Translations under genes and position numbers: made by a program
Notes under the pieces: model-generated
What the model saw: the letters and a program-made list of their open reading frames with translations, nothing else
Databases searched by the model: none
What the model was told of the DNA's origin: nothing
Assembly: GCF_000384075.1 (NCBI RefSeq)
Contig: NZ_KB913025.1
Span: forward strand, 2,502,923-2,566,922
Length of the DNA: 64,000 bases
Source: Methylovulum miyakonense HT12
Lineage (GTDB): Bacteria; Pseudomonadota; Gammaproteobacteria; Methylococcales; Methylomonadaceae
Reading direction: 5' to 3'
Part shown: in pieces, positions 9,257 through 18,424 of the stretch
How positions within the stretch are numbered: position 1 is the stretch's first letter
Layout of the letters: every line of letters starts with the position of its first letter

Positions 9257-11095
9257 GTGGATTCTGATACGCCAGCCCCGGTGTTCGACAGCACCACTTT
9301 CTTAAAAAACCTCACCACCTTGCCGGGCATTTACAAAATGTACAATGCCCAGGATGAGATCATTTACGTCGGTAAGGCGAAGAACCTCAAAAACCGCGTT
9401 TCCAGTTATTATAAAAACCAATCGGCGTCACCCAAACAACAGGTGATGATGGCCAAAGTCGCCCGCATCGAGGTGACGGTCACGCATACCGAAGGCGAGG
9501 CCTTGTTGCTGGAATGCCAGCAAATCAAACGCCACAAGCCGCGCTATAACATCTGTCTGCGTGATGATAAATCCTTTCCTTATATATACCTCAGCGATCA
9601 TGAATTTCCGCAGATTGCCTTGCATCGTGGCGCGAAGAAAAAATCCGGCAAGTATTTCGGGCCTTACCCCAGTTCCACCGCCGCCAAGGAAAGCCTGAAG
9701 CTGCTGCAAAAACTGTTTCCGGTCCGGCAGTGTGAAGACACGGTTTATAACACCCGTACCCGGCCTTGTTTGCAACACCAGATAGGCCGTTGCACCGCAC
9801 CCTGCGTGGGGCTGGTCGATAAAGCCGTGTATGCGCAAGATGTCGCGCATACCGTGATGTTCCTGGACGGGCGTGGCGGGGCACTGATCGGCCAATTGAT
9901 TACGCAAATGGAACAGGCCTCGGCGGCGTTGGAATTTGAACAGGCCGCGGCCTTCCGTGACCAAATCGGGCGTTTGCGCACGGTGTTGGAAAAAAATTAT
10001 GTGCAAGGCGAAAAAGGCAATGTCGATATTATCGCCTGTGCCAGCCAACAGAACCTGGCCTGTGTACAGGTGTTTTTTATCCGCAACGGCCAGCAACTGG
10101 GCAATAAGGCGTATTTTCCGAGCATGTTGGACGAGCACGACCCCGGCGCGGTGTTGCAGGCGTTCATCGCGCAATATTATCTGGATAGGCCGGCACCGCA
10201 AGAGCTGATCGTCAGCCATGAATTGGAAGAAGTCGAATTATTGGCCGAAGTGCTGGGCAACCAAGCCAAACATGCGGTGACAATCTCGCCGCGTGTGCGC
10301 GGTGAGCGGGCAAAATGGCTACAAATGGCGATGACCAATGCCGGATTGTCCTTAGCCGCGAAACTCGCCGATAAACAAAGCCTGTACGGGCGTTTCCTGA
10401 GTTTGCAACAGCAATTGCGTTGCCCGGATATTCCTAAGCGTCTGGAATGTTTCGATATTAGCCATACCCAAGGCGACCAGACGGTGGCGTCCTGTGTGGT
10501 GTTTGACCAAAATGGCCCGGTCAAATCGGCGTACCGGCGTTTCAATATTGAGGGCATTACGGGCGGTGATGATTATGCGGCGATCAACCAGGCGGTGGCA
10601 CGGCGGTATAAACGCTTGCAACAAGGCGAGCATCCCGCGCCGGACATCTTGTTTATTGACGGCGGCAAAGGCCAGGTGCAAGCCGCACAAAAGGCACTAG
10701 CGGAATTAGCGATAAACAATGTTATGATAGTCGGCGTTGCCAAAGGGCCAGACCGGAAACCCGGCATGGAAAAGCTGATTTTGGTGGATCAGGAGCAGCC
10801 ACTGGACATTACGGCGGGTGCGGGCGGTTTGTTGTTAATCCAGCACATCCGCGATGAAGCGCACCGGTTTGCGGTCACTGGGCATAGGCAACGCCGTGGT
10901 AAAACAAAAAAACAATCGAGCTTAGAAAGCATTGCAGGATTAGGGCCAAAACGGCGCCAACAATTATTGAAGCAGTTTGGCGGCTTGCAGGGAATCGCCC
11001 AAGCCGGGACCGATGCGCTTTGCAGTATAGATGGTATAAGTCGACAATTGGCACAACGAATTTACGAGCATTTTCATCATCAAGATGGCAATTGA
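9257..11095 (+). CDS. uvrC: Excinuclease ABC subunit C
   Basis: 612-residue nuclease that makes both incisions in nucleotide excision repair. Domain order: N-terminal GIY-YIG nuclease (LPGIYKMYNAQDEIIYVGKAKNL, residues about 17-40), cysteine-rich region (RPCLQHQIGRCTAPCVG), UVR motif for UvrB contact (ALEFEQAAAFRDQIGRL), RNase-H-like nuclease (LECFDISHTQGDQTVASCV ... FIDGGKGQV), and C-terminal helix-hairpin-helix repeats (SIAGLGPKRRQQLLKQFGG; SIDGISRQLAQRIY). The frame opens with GTG at 9257. It overlaps pgsA by 11 bp, the conserved uvrC-pgsA arrangement. Confidence 0.97.
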   Translation: MDSDTPAPVFDSTTFLKNLTTLPGIYKMYNAQDEIIYVGKAKNLKNRVSSYYKNQSASPKQQVMMAKVARIEVTVTHTEGEALLLECQQIKRHKPRYNICLRDDKSFPYIYLSDHEFPQIALHRGAKKKSGKYFGPYPSSTAAKESLKLLQKLFPVRQCEDTVYNTRTRPCLQHQIGRCTAPCVGLVDKAVYAQDVAHTVMFLDGRGGALIGQLITQMEQASAALEFEQAAAFRDQIGRLRTVLEKNYVQGEKGNVDIIACASQQNLACVQVFFIRNGQQLGNKAYFPSMLDEHDPGAVLQAFIAQYYLDRPAPQELIVSHELEEVELLAEVLGNQAKHAVTISPRVRGERAKWLQMAMTNAGLSLAAKLADKQSLYGRFLSLQQQLRCPDIPKRLECFDISHTQGDQTVASCVVFDQNGPVKSAYRRFNIEGITGGDDYAAINQAVARRYKRLQQGEHPAPDILFIDGGKGQVQAAQKALAELAINNVMIVGVAKGPDRKPGMEKLILVDQEQPLDITAGAGGLLLIQHIRDEAHRFAVTGHRQRRGKTKKQSSLESIAGLGPKRRQQLLKQFGGLQGIAQAGTDALCSIDGISRQLAQRIYEHFHHQDGN

Positions 11096-11648
11096 ATTTA
11101 ATTTACCTACCAATATCACCCTGTTACGGATCGCCTTGATCCCGTTATTGACGGTGGTTTTCTACTTGCCGTGGCAATATTCCAATATTGCCTGTACGAT
11201 CATTTTTATCATAGCCGGGTTTACTGATTGGTTGGATGGTTATCTGGCTAGAAAAATGCAGATGGAAACACCATTCGGTGCGTTTTTAGATCCGGTTGCC
11301 GATAAGCTGATGGTGGCGATGGTGTTGGTCATTTTAGTTCAACAACAAGCCTCGCCTTATTTGGCGGTTCCGGCCGCCGTCATTATCGGGCGGGAAATCA
11401 CCATCGCTTCGTTGCGCGAATGGATGGCGGAAATTGGCCAACGGGCAAAAGTTAAAGTGTCTTTGTTGGCAAAATGGAAAACCGCCTCGCAAATGATTTC
11501 AATCGGTTTGTTATTGTATCGGGAGGATTTGTTGGGTATTCCCGTCAATAGCATGGGTTATGTCTTGTTGTACATTGCCGCTATCCTGACCCTTTGGTCT
11601 ATGGTCAATTATTTGAAAGCCGCTTTGATAGCCATATCAAAAGAATAA
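11085..11648 (+). CDS. pgsA: CDP-diacylglycerol-glycerol-3-phosphate 3-phosphatidyltransferase
   Basis: 187-residue inner-membrane enzyme making phosphatidylglycerophosphate, the first committed step to phosphatidylglycerol and cardiolipin. The CDP-alcohol phosphatidyltransferase motif is complete: FTDWLDGYLARKMQMET followed by GAFLDPVADK gives the D-G-x2-A-R-x8-G-x3-D-x3-D pattern. About five hydrophobic segments follow. It overlaps the uvrC end by 11 bp, so translation is probably coupled. Confidence 0.96.
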   Translation: MAIEFNLPTNITLLRIALIPLLTVVFYLPWQYSNIACTIIFIIAGFTDWLDGYLARKMQMETPFGAFLDPVADKLMVAMVLVILVQQQASPYLAVPAAVIIGREITIASLREWMAEIGQRAKVKVSLLAKWKTASQMISIGLLLYREDLLGIPVNSMGYVLLYIAAILTLWSMVNYLKAALIAISKE

Positions 11649-11657
11649 ACTATTTCG

Positions 11658-11680
11658 AATCAAAGGCTTTCACTTTGATT
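11658..11680. promoter_or_regulatory. Inverted repeat, candidate operator of the TetR regulator
   Basis: AATCAAAG (11658-11665) and CTTTGATT (11673-11680) are perfect 8-bp arms around a 7-bp spacer. They sit 50 bp upstream of the TetR gene, right behind pgsA. TetR proteins commonly bind such palindromes at their own promoter. It could also be a chance palindrome. Confidence 0.4.
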
Positions 11681-11730
11681 TCACTCAAATTATAAGATGC
11701 AGCCTATTGAATTGGCTGTGAAAGAAGAAA

Positions 11731-12342
11731 ATGGAACTGGAACTCAATACTACTCAGACAAAATCTGAAATACAGAATGAAATACTTATTGCGGCATTGA
11801 AGCTGTTTGCTGAAAAAGGTTATTTCAACACGTCATTAACCGATATTGCCGAAGCGTCAGGTGTAACGGCCGTCAGTGCAATTTATCAACATTTTAATAA
11901 CAAACAAAGCATCGCCAATAAGCTTTACGAGAACATCCTCGACAGCCTCAATGTTTCCATTGATGACATCCGGCGCAGGACGCAAAAATCCTCAGAACAG
12001 CTGCGCGGCGTTGTCGATTTGTTTTTTAAGCTTACCGATGACGCACCATCCATTATGCAGTTCCTGTTGGTCATGCCTGTCAATGAATTTCTCCCCGAAC
12101 AAAAACCCCTTTTCGAAACCTCCGCGTTTGTCAAAATCCTCAAAATCATCCAATCCGGTATCCGCGCCGGGGAGATCCGCAACATCGACCCCTTGCTGGC
12201 GAATGCCTATTTTTTCGGCATTATCAATAGCACCTTGCGTATGGTTTTATCTGGGGAATTAAATAAAAAAGCCGATGCCTATCGTCCGCAAACGTGGTTG
12301 GCGGCTTGGAATGTGATTGCTAAAAAATCCGCTTTGTTTTAG
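11731..12342 (+). CDS. TetR/AcrR-family transcriptional regulator
   Basis: 203 residues. The N-terminal DNA-binding domain (residues about 15-65) reads ILIAALKLFAEKGYFNTSL, then DIAEASGVTAVSAIYQHFNNKQ, the typical TetR helix-turn-helix. The C-terminal ligand domain is not assignable to a known inducer. No divergent target gene is adjacent, as pgsA and its own promoter region lie upstream. It may act on itself through the palindrome at 11658-11680 and on distant targets. Confidence 0.88.
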   Translation: MELELNTTQTKSEIQNEILIAALKLFAEKGYFNTSLTDIAEASGVTAVSAIYQHFNNKQSIANKLYENILDSLNVSIDDIRRRTQKSSEQLRGVVDLFFKLTDDAPSIMQFLLVMPVNEFLPEQKPLFETSAFVKILKIIQSGIRAGEIRNIDPLLANAYFFGIINSTLRMVLSGELNKKADAYRPQTWLAAWNVIAKKSALF

Positions 12343-12499
12343 CGGCGCGGCTTTAACATTTTTCGGGGAGGCCTCCGGAACCGTATGAGATCCAGAGGCC
12401 TTGGGTGACCAACCAGCCAAGGGCGGACACTAACAGCAGGCGTTTAAAGCACCGCTGTCCTGCCCTTTCCGGTTATTGATGCTGTTTTTGCATATTTCG

Positions 12500-12525
12500 G
12501 ATGGGCACAAAAACCTGTGCCCATC
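12500..12525. terminator. Stem-loop at the 3' end of the nitrate operon
   Basis: Perfect 10-bp arms GATGGGCACA and TGTGCCCATC around the loop AAAACC lie just past the porin stop codon. There is no clean T tract on the minus strand, so it may be a weak terminator or an RNA-stabilising structure. Confidence 0.45.
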
Positions 12526-12540
12526 TTACGGTTTCTTCAA

Positions 12541-13875
12541 CTAAAAATTGATATTGCCCTGTATCCAGATTTTCTGAGTGTCCGTGCTTTTAAAACTCGG
12601 GTCGGCATTATCACCCGCGTGGTAATAAGCATATTTCGCCAGCAGCGAATAATGCTTGCCAAATTTTTTCACCGCCTGGAAATTCCATTCGTCGCCGTAA
12701 TTGAAGCGTCCGGTGTCATCGCTATATTCATGGTAAATGCCGCTCAGCACCAAATCCCCGCGCTGGAACGGCACCATGACCGTACCAAAAACATCACGGA
12801 TACCATTGTTAGGTGTGACCAAAAACAGGTCGGCCCAGCCTTGGAACGCGTGGTTGGTGCCTAAGGGCGTGTCAAAATGTTTGTTCAAACCGGAACCGTC
12901 AAGTTGTTCCATGGCACCTTGGAACATGATGTTGTAGGCGCTCAAGCCCCCCATGAAGTTATAACGGTCGGCGTCATACGGGGTAGGGCCATGCCCATAA
13001 TCGCTTTGATGCCCCCATTCCGCCGTGTACACCACACCAAAATTGTCGCTAATTTTGTAAGAATCCAACGGTTTTACGCAGCAAGTGGCACGCAAACCGT
13101 AAGTTTGGCTGGATTTTTCATAATTTTCAGCTTCGGAGTAATCCAATAAATAACCGTAACCGATCAGGTTGCCGTAATCCCCCGCTTTATAATTCAGGTT
13201 AATAATCGGGGCTTGGATATTTTCGGTGGTGCCAAAAAACGTTTGGACATTGGCGATATAACCGACGTTGGCGACTAGGCCGAACAGGGTTTGGTTGTTG
13301 TGCGTGATCAGTATGGAATCATACGTTTGTTCCATTTGCCGCCAACCCACGTTACCGATAAAGCGGTCATCGTCCAGTTTGATGCGTTGCCGCCCGATTT
13401 TAAAGATATTGTCGGCTATCCCCGTGTAAGCTAACCAAAATTGGTTCAATTCACTCTTGTCGGGATCGACCACCCTGGAAAAAGCCGGGTTGTTGCCGAC
13501 AAAGGGCGGTGGCAAGTCATTATAATCGTCCTGCATCGCCAAGTTGCCTTCGTATTCGGCATAGCCTTGGAAACCATAAAAGACAGGTGAAAGGAAACCT
13601 AAGCGCAAACGTGCGGTGTTGGCGTTGGCGGTGGCAGGTTGTTTTGCTGTAGGCAGAACCGTCCCGGTGGCGCCAAAGCGGTTGTCTTCGTTGACGTTTT
13701 CATAACGGTAATTCAAGTCAAACTTGATCGCACCGTTATGCCCGTAATGGTAAAAATTAAGCGCATCTTCAACTTGTTGCGTCAATCCGGCAGACACCGG
13801 AAGGCTGATAGCGGATAGTGACAATAACGCGGCTGATAGCGGACCGGACAGGTTCCTTCGTTGTTGCTTAGGCAT
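12541..13875 (-). CDS. Outer-membrane porin, alginate-export-like beta barrel
   Basis: 444 residues from the ATG at 13875, chosen because AGGGGG lies about 6 bp upstream and a signal peptide follows at once (PLSAALLSLSAISLPVSA, cleavage after VSA). The mature part is rich in alternating aromatic and polar strands, contains IGRQRIKLDDDRFIGNVGWRQ (alginate-export/AlgE-like porin signature) and ends in phenylalanine (NINF), the signal for barrel insertion. It follows the nitrate transporter ATPase on the same strand after a 132-bp gap holding a large hairpin. It is probably the outer-membrane entry route for the same substrate; that role is inferred from context. Confidence 0.8.
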   Translation of the reverse strand: MPKQQRRNLSGPLSAALLSLSAISLPVSAGLTQQVEDALNFYHYGHNGAIKFDLNYRYENVNEDNRFGATGTVLPTAKQPATANANTARLRLGFLSPVFYGFQGYAEYEGNLAMQDDYNDLPPPFVGNNPAFSRVVDPDKSELNQFWLAYTGIADNIFKIGRQRIKLDDDRFIGNVGWRQMEQTYDSILITHNNQTLFGLVANVGYIANVQTFFGTTENIQAPIINLNYKAGDYGNLIGYGYLLDYSEAENYEKSSQTYGLRATCCVKPLDSYKISDNFGVVYTAEWGHQSDYGHGPTPYDADRYNFMGGLSAYNIMFQGAMEQLDGSGLNKHFDTPLGTNHAFQGWADLFLVTPNNGIRDVFGTVMVPFQRGDLVLSGIYHEYSDDTGRFNYGDEWNFQAVKKFGKHYSLLAKYAYYHAGDNADPSFKSTDTQKIWIQGNINF

Positions 13876-13933
13876 AGAGCCCCCTTTGTTTTCAATGAAA
13901 AAGATGGATAGGTGTTGGATGGGTGGAATGTTG

Positions 13934-13993
13934 CCTTCCGGTTTCTTATCCCGTGCGCCCTTCAGGGAATAAAGGGCGCAATTCACCGGAAGG
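13934..13993 (-). promoter_or_regulatory. Two-tier hairpin between transporter ATPase and porin genes
   Basis: Outer arms CCTTCCGGT (13934-13942) and ACCGGAAGG (13985-13993), with inner arms TGCGCCCTT (13954-13962) and AAGGGCGCA (13972-13980). There is no poly-T tail. It could mark RNA processing or protect the upstream mRNA, giving the porin a different expression level from the ABC genes. Confidence 0.5.
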
Positions 13994-14007
13994 ACTGTTT
14001 GCGTTTG

Positions 14008-15762
14008 TTAATGCGTATGGTCGCATTCGGTCAGAAACGTCAGGATGCTTTCGCGGTACCGGTAATAATCGTCATGCGCCAACAGGGCCTTACGGCTGCG
14101 TGGGCGGGGCAGGTCAATTTCTTGGATCTTGCCGATTTTGGCGTGCGGGCCGTTGGTCATCATCACCACGCGGTCGGCGAGCAATATGGCCTCATCGACG
14201 TCATGGGTCACGACAATCGCCGTGACATGCGTGCGTTCCCAAACTTCCATCAGCACTTCCTGCAATTCCCAGCGCGTCAAAGAGTCCAGCATCCCGAACG
14301 GTTCGTCCAGCAACAGCAATTTGGGTGACAAGGCAAACGCCCGCGCAATGCCGACGCGTTGGCGCATCCCGTTGGACATGTCGCCCGCTTTTTTGCGTAA
14401 GGCATCGCCCAAACCGACACGGGTCAGGTAATATTCCACAATGTCTTCGCGCTCGGATTTCTTCGCATGGGGATAGACCTTATCGACACCGAGCATGACA
14501 TTTTCAAACGCGGTCAGCCACGGGAACAGGCTGGGGGCTTGGAACACCACGCCTTTATCAGGCCCGGCGCTATCGACTTCGCGGTTGTCAAGGATGATGC
14601 CGCCTTCAGAAATGGAAGTCAGCCCAGCCGCCATCGACAACACCGTTGATTTGCCGCAACCGGAATGCCCGATGATGGAAATGAACTCGCCTTTTTTCAT
14701 TTTCAAATCAAAGCCATCGACGACTTTTACCGTGCCGTTGCCGCTGGGTTTGGGATAAATTTTCGACAATTGCGAAAATTCCAAATAACGCGCCTTGCCC
14801 AAATTGTCCTGTTCCGGCTTTAAGGCCGAAGAGTCATTTTTCCAATCATTGCTGGTGTTCGGACGGACATTGGGTAGGATGACCTTGTCGCCCAGCGTGT
14901 CCTGGGCTTTTTCCATGCCGATGGCCATCAAATATTGGGTGATTTCAGCCCGCAAACGTTTGAATTCTTCGTTATGGTTCAATGCGGTGCGGTCACGCGG
15001 ACGGGCTATCGTCACCGGAAAATCAGGCCCGAAGGTGGCGTCGGGGCCAGGGTTGAGCGGGATGACGCGGTCCGCCATGTAAATGGCTTCATCGACATCA
15101 TTGGTGATTAAAATCACGGTTTTTTTCTCCTGCTCCCAGATCGACAAAATCTCGTCTTGCAGGTTGCCACGGGTCAAAGCATCTAACGCGCTGAGTGGTT
15201 CGTCCAGCAGTAAAATGTCCGGGTTCGCCGCCAAGGCCCGTGCCACATTCACCCGTTGGCGCATCCCGCCGGACAATTCGGCGGGCATTTTGTCCATCGC
15301 CGCGCCCAGGTTCACCATGCGCACATATTTTTCGGTATGGGCGCGGCGTTTGTCGGCAGGCCAGTCTTTGAAAATTTCATCCACCGCCAACGCGACGTTT
15401 TCAAAAACAGTCAACCACGGCATCAGCGAATAGTTTTGGAACACCACGCCACGGTCAGGGCCGGGTGCGGTGATCGGCTTGCCTTGTTTCAGGACGGCGC
15501 CGCTGTCGGCTTGGATCAGGCCGGCAAGCGTCGAAATCAACGTGGTTTTGCCGCTGCCGGAAAAGCCGACAATCGCAATAAACTCGCCGTCCTTAATCGA
15601 CAAGTTGATGTTTTTTAAAATCGAGGCCTTATTTTTGCCTTCGCCATACGATTTGCAGACATTGACCAGCTCCACCAAGGGCAGTTCTGGATCATTAGAA
15701 GGGGACTTGGGCTGTTCAGTCATGGCTGGATGGACAAGTTTAAGTTTGGTGGCTGCGGTCAT
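14008..15762 (-). CDS. Nitrate ABC transporter, two fused ATP-binding domains
   Basis: 584 residues with two complete ABC ATPases in one chain, corresponding to separate NrtC/NrtD-type subunits elsewhere. Domain 1 (about 28-270): Walker A GFSGSGKTT, signature LSGGMRQRVNVARAL, Walker B LLLLDEPLSALD. Domain 2 (about 330-580): Walker A GHSGCGKST, signature MSNGMRQRVGIARAF, Walker B LLLLDEPFGMLD, H-loop VVTHDVDEA. Two positions are unusual: domain 1 has Asn instead of His in its H-loop (ILITNDVDEA), and domain 2 has SNGMRQ instead of SGG. Both affect the same composite site. It starts 13 bp after nrtB with a good AGGAG site. Confidence 0.92.
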   Translation of the reverse strand: MTAATKLKLVHPAMTEQPKSPSNDPELPLVELVNVCKSYGEGKNKASILKNINLSIKDGEFIAIVGFSGSGKTTLISTLAGLIQADSGAVLKQGKPITAPGPDRGVVFQNYSLMPWLTVFENVALAVDEIFKDWPADKRRAHTEKYVRMVNLGAAMDKMPAELSGGMRQRVNVARALAANPDILLLDEPLSALDALTRGNLQDEILSIWEQEKKTVILITNDVDEAIYMADRVIPLNPGPDATFGPDFPVTIARPRDRTALNHNEEFKRLRAEITQYLMAIGMEKAQDTLGDKVILPNVRPNTSNDWKNDSSALKPEQDNLGKARYLEFSQLSKIYPKPSGNGTVKVVDGFDLKMKKGEFISIIGHSGCGKSTVLSMAAGLTSISEGGIILDNREVDSAGPDKGVVFQAPSLFPWLTAFENVMLGVDKVYPHAKKSEREDIVEYYLTRVGLGDALRKKAGDMSNGMRQRVGIARAFALSPKLLLLDEPFGMLDSLTRWELQEVLMEVWERTHVTAIVVTHDVDEAILLADRVVMMTNGPHAKIGKIQEIDLPRPRSRKALLAHDDYYRYRESILTFLTECDHTH

Positions 15763-15775
15763 AGCTAGCTCCTAA

Positions 15776-16792
15776 TTACAGTGCGCGTCCGAAAGAGAAG
15801 ACTTTTTGGAAAGACTGCATAATGCGGTCGAGGATAAAGCCGATGATGCCGATGGTGAACACGGCCACCATGATGCGGCCTAGCGAGTTGGAACTGCCGT
15901 TTTGGAACTCATCCCAGACGAATTTGCCCAGCCCTGGGTTTTGCGCGAGCATTTCGGCGGCGATCAGCACCATCCAGCCCACGCCCAATGACAGCCGCAT
16001 ACCCGTGAAAATATAGGGCAGGGCTGAGGGTAAGATAATTTTCTGGATCTGCGTGGCGTAGTTCAAACGCAAGACTTTACCGACATTGACTAAATCTTTG
16101 TCGATGGACGACACGCCCACGGCGGTGTTGATCAGCGTAGGCCATAGCGAACACAGCGTCACGGTGATGGCGGAAGTCAGGAAGGATTTTTCAAACCAGG
16201 AATCATCGGTGGTCACATACACCGAGCTGACAATCAGCGTGACGATGGGCAACCAAGCTAGCGGCGACACCGGTTTAAAAATTTGGATCATCGGGTTGAG
16301 CGCGGTGTTGATGGTGCTGCTCATACCGCACAGGATCCCCAGCGGCACAGCCACCAAGGTCGCAATGACAAAGCCTGCAAACACGGTGTAAAGGCTGGTG
16401 AGGATTTGGTCCAGATACGTCGGTTTGCCTGTGTAAGGGCGATGCTTGACTTCGGCGTTGGGGTTTTCCGCTAACATTTTGTCGTCACGCACTTGTTGGC
16501 GTTGGTAAAACTCCACTTCTTTCTGGCGTTCGGCGTAATGCGCTTCCACTAAGCCGTGGGCTTCTTCCCAAACCGCTGATGGGCCGGGGATCGCCCCCAA
16601 GCTGGTGTTGACCTTGGATGCCGAGAAGCTCCAAAGCCCCAAAAACAGCATGAAGGCGATGATCGGTATGCCCATAATCAGCCATAACTCGCGCAATTGT
16701 TGGCTAGGGTTTTCACCTGTCGCCAGTTTTACCAGCGGGACGAACCACGTCAGCCCGGTGATGTTTAAAAATTTGATCAGTTGATGGCTCAT
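15776..16792 (-). CDS. nrtB: Nitrate ABC transporter permease
   Basis: 338-residue inner-membrane permease of the nitrate/sulfonate/taurine class. Hydrophobic segments include PIIAFMLFLGLWSFSA, VFAGFVIATLVAVPLGILCG, and several toward the C-terminus. The coupling EAA-like loop reads VNVGKVLRLNYATQIQKIILPSALPYIFTGMR. The extended N-terminal part with the charged EAHYAERQKEVEFYQRQQV segment is characteristic of NrtB-type permeases. It sits between nrtA and the fused ATPase gene in one minus-strand operon. Confidence 0.93.
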   Translation of the reverse strand: MSHQLIKFLNITGLTWFVPLVKLATGENPSQQLRELWLIMGIPIIAFMLFLGLWSFSASKVNTSLGAIPGPSAVWEEAHGLVEAHYAERQKEVEFYQRQQVRDDKMLAENPNAEVKHRPYTGKPTYLDQILTSLYTVFAGFVIATLVAVPLGILCGMSSTINTALNPMIQIFKPVSPLAWLPIVTLIVSSVYVTTDDSWFEKSFLTSAITVTLCSLWPTLINTAVGVSSIDKDLVNVGKVLRLNYATQIQKIILPSALPYIFTGMRLSLGVGWMVLIAAEMLAQNPGLGKFVWDEFQNGSSNSLGRIMVAVFTIGIIGFILDRIMQSFQKVFSFGRAL

Positions 16793-16921
16793 ACTGGCCT
16801 CCTAGCGTGGTGCTTCCGCACCGATTAAAAATGTATTTCGTAAAAAAAGCGCGTCCATGCACCAAAACGACAGCCTTATCTAACCAGGAACACTCACTTA
16901 CGAGTTTGATGAAAATATTTT

Positions 16922-16994
16922 GTAGGGTGGGCAACGCGGCCCTGCCCACCATTATTTGAACAAAAGGTGGGCAGGGCCGCGTTGCCCACCCTAC
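16922..16994. repeat. REP-like palindrome with 29-bp perfect arms
   Basis: Arms 16922-16950 and 16966-16994 are exact complements around a 15-bp AT-rich loop. The arm starts GTAGGGTGGGCAACGCGG. It sits between nrtA and nrtB and would fold in the operon mRNA. Related copies occur at 28554-28582 (single arm), 30126-30222 and 42458-42529. Confidence 0.9.
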
Positions 16995-17003
16995 GGATTA
17001 AGC

Positions 17004-18395
17004 TTAATCAACCACCTTGCCGCCGACCACTTTTTGCTGGCCTTTCAGGCCAATCGGGAATTGCTCCAGATACGCATTGGGTTTGGTGGCGTCAAACGTG
17101 ACCTTGTCGATAAAGAAGTTTTGTGAGGGTTTGATGCTGGTGTCAGCCGGAAAATCAGCGGCTTTGGCTTTGCCGTCAGCGACCAATTCTTTTGCCGCTT
17201 CCAGATAAATGTCAGGGCGATAGACTTTTTTCGCGGTTTCCATATACCAGCCGTCCGGTTTGGCTTCAGTGACCATGCCCCAGCGGCGCAGTTGCGTCAG
17301 GTACCAGACCGCGCTGCTGTAAGACGGATAGCTCGCACCGCCACGGAAGAAAGTGTTGAAGTCCGGCAGTTTGCGGACATCGCCTTTTTCATATTCATAA
17401 GTGCCATTCATGCTGTTCGCCAACACCTCATAGTCCGCGCCGACATATTGTTTTTGTGACAACATCTCGATGGCTTCCTTGCGGTTTTTGTTGTTTTCTT
17501 CATCCAACCAGATTGCGGCGCGGATCAAGGCCTTGATGACCGCTTTGTGGGTGTTGGGGTTTTTGTCCGCCCACGCCTTAGTCACACCAAACACTTTCTC
17601 TGGCGTGTCGCGCCATAATTCGTCATCGGTGACGACTGGAATGCCGATGCCTTTAAACACGGCTTGTTGGTTCCACGGCTCCCCCACGCAATAGCCGTGG
17701 ATGGTGCCGGATTCCAAGGTAGCTGGCATTTGTGGCGGTGGCGTGACCGAGAGCAGGGCGTCAGCGTCCAATTGCCCGGACGTGTCTTGTGGCGGTGCAT
17801 AAAACCCTGGTTTGATGCCGCCTGCCGCCAACCAATAACGCAGTTTCAAGTTGTGGCTACCGATGGGGAAAGTCATCGCCATATTGAACGGCTTGCCTTC
17901 GCTTTTGAATTTGTCCACGACAGGTTTCAGCGCGTCGGCTTTGATGGGATGGGCAGGTTTGCCGCCTTCCATCGGCACATTCGGTTTCATTTGTTTCCAA
18001 ACCTCATTGGAAACAGTGATCGCGTTGCCGTTAAACCCCATGCTGAACGCGGTGACGATGTCGGCTTGGGCACCAAAACCGATGCTCATGCCTAGGGGGG
18101 CGGGGGCGAGCATGTGCGAGCCGTCCAATTCGCCGCTGACCACGCGGTCCATGACCACTTTCCAATTGGCTTGCGCTTCCAATTGCACATACAACCCTTC
18201 GTCTTCAAAAAAACCTTTTTCAAACGCGACCGCCAACGGGGCCATGTCGGTCAGTTTAATGAAGCCGAATTTGAGGTTTTCCTTTTCAAGATTGGCAACC
18301 GCGCCCGCAGTCGTGGCAAAAGTCAAGGTGGTTATGGTGGCGACGGCGGAGATTGCCGTCACCCATTTTTTAAGTGTCATTCCGGTTTGTTTCAT
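17004..18395 (-). CDS. nrtA: Nitrate ABC transporter substrate-binding protein
   Basis: 463 residues. It has an N-terminal signal (KKWVTAISAVATITTLTFATTAGA) and a periplasmic binding domain with NrtA features: LKFGFIKLTDMAPLAVAFEKG, LDGSHMLAPAPLGMSIG, FPIGSHNLKLRYWLAAGGI, GYCVGEPWNQQAVFKGIG. This supports nitrate (or nitrite/cyanate-type anion) binding. It is the first gene of the operon, preceded by a leader with an ANTAR-type antiterminator and a sigma-54 promoter. The signal peptide argues against it being cytoplasmic NasS. Close homologues bind bicarbonate (CmpA), but the regulatory leader supports nitrate. Confidence 0.92.
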   Translation of the reverse strand: MKQTGMTLKKWVTAISAVATITTLTFATTAGAVANLEKENLKFGFIKLTDMAPLAVAFEKGFFEDEGLYVQLEAQANWKVVMDRVVSGELDGSHMLAPAPLGMSIGFGAQADIVTAFSMGFNGNAITVSNEVWKQMKPNVPMEGGKPAHPIKADALKPVVDKFKSEGKPFNMAMTFPIGSHNLKLRYWLAAGGIKPGFYAPPQDTSGQLDADALLSVTPPPQMPATLESGTIHGYCVGEPWNQQAVFKGIGIPVVTDDELWRDTPEKVFGVTKAWADKNPNTHKAVIKALIRAAIWLDEENNKNRKEAIEMLSQKQYVGADYEVLANSMNGTYEYEKGDVRKLPDFNTFFRGGASYPSYSSAVWYLTQLRRWGMVTEAKPDGWYMETAKKVYRPDIYLEAAKELVADGKAKAADFPADTSIKPSQNFFIDKVTFDATKPNAYLEQFPIGLKGQQKVVGGKVVD

Positions 18396-18424
18396 GGTGG
18401 CTGTTCCTGTATGGAATTTAGGGC

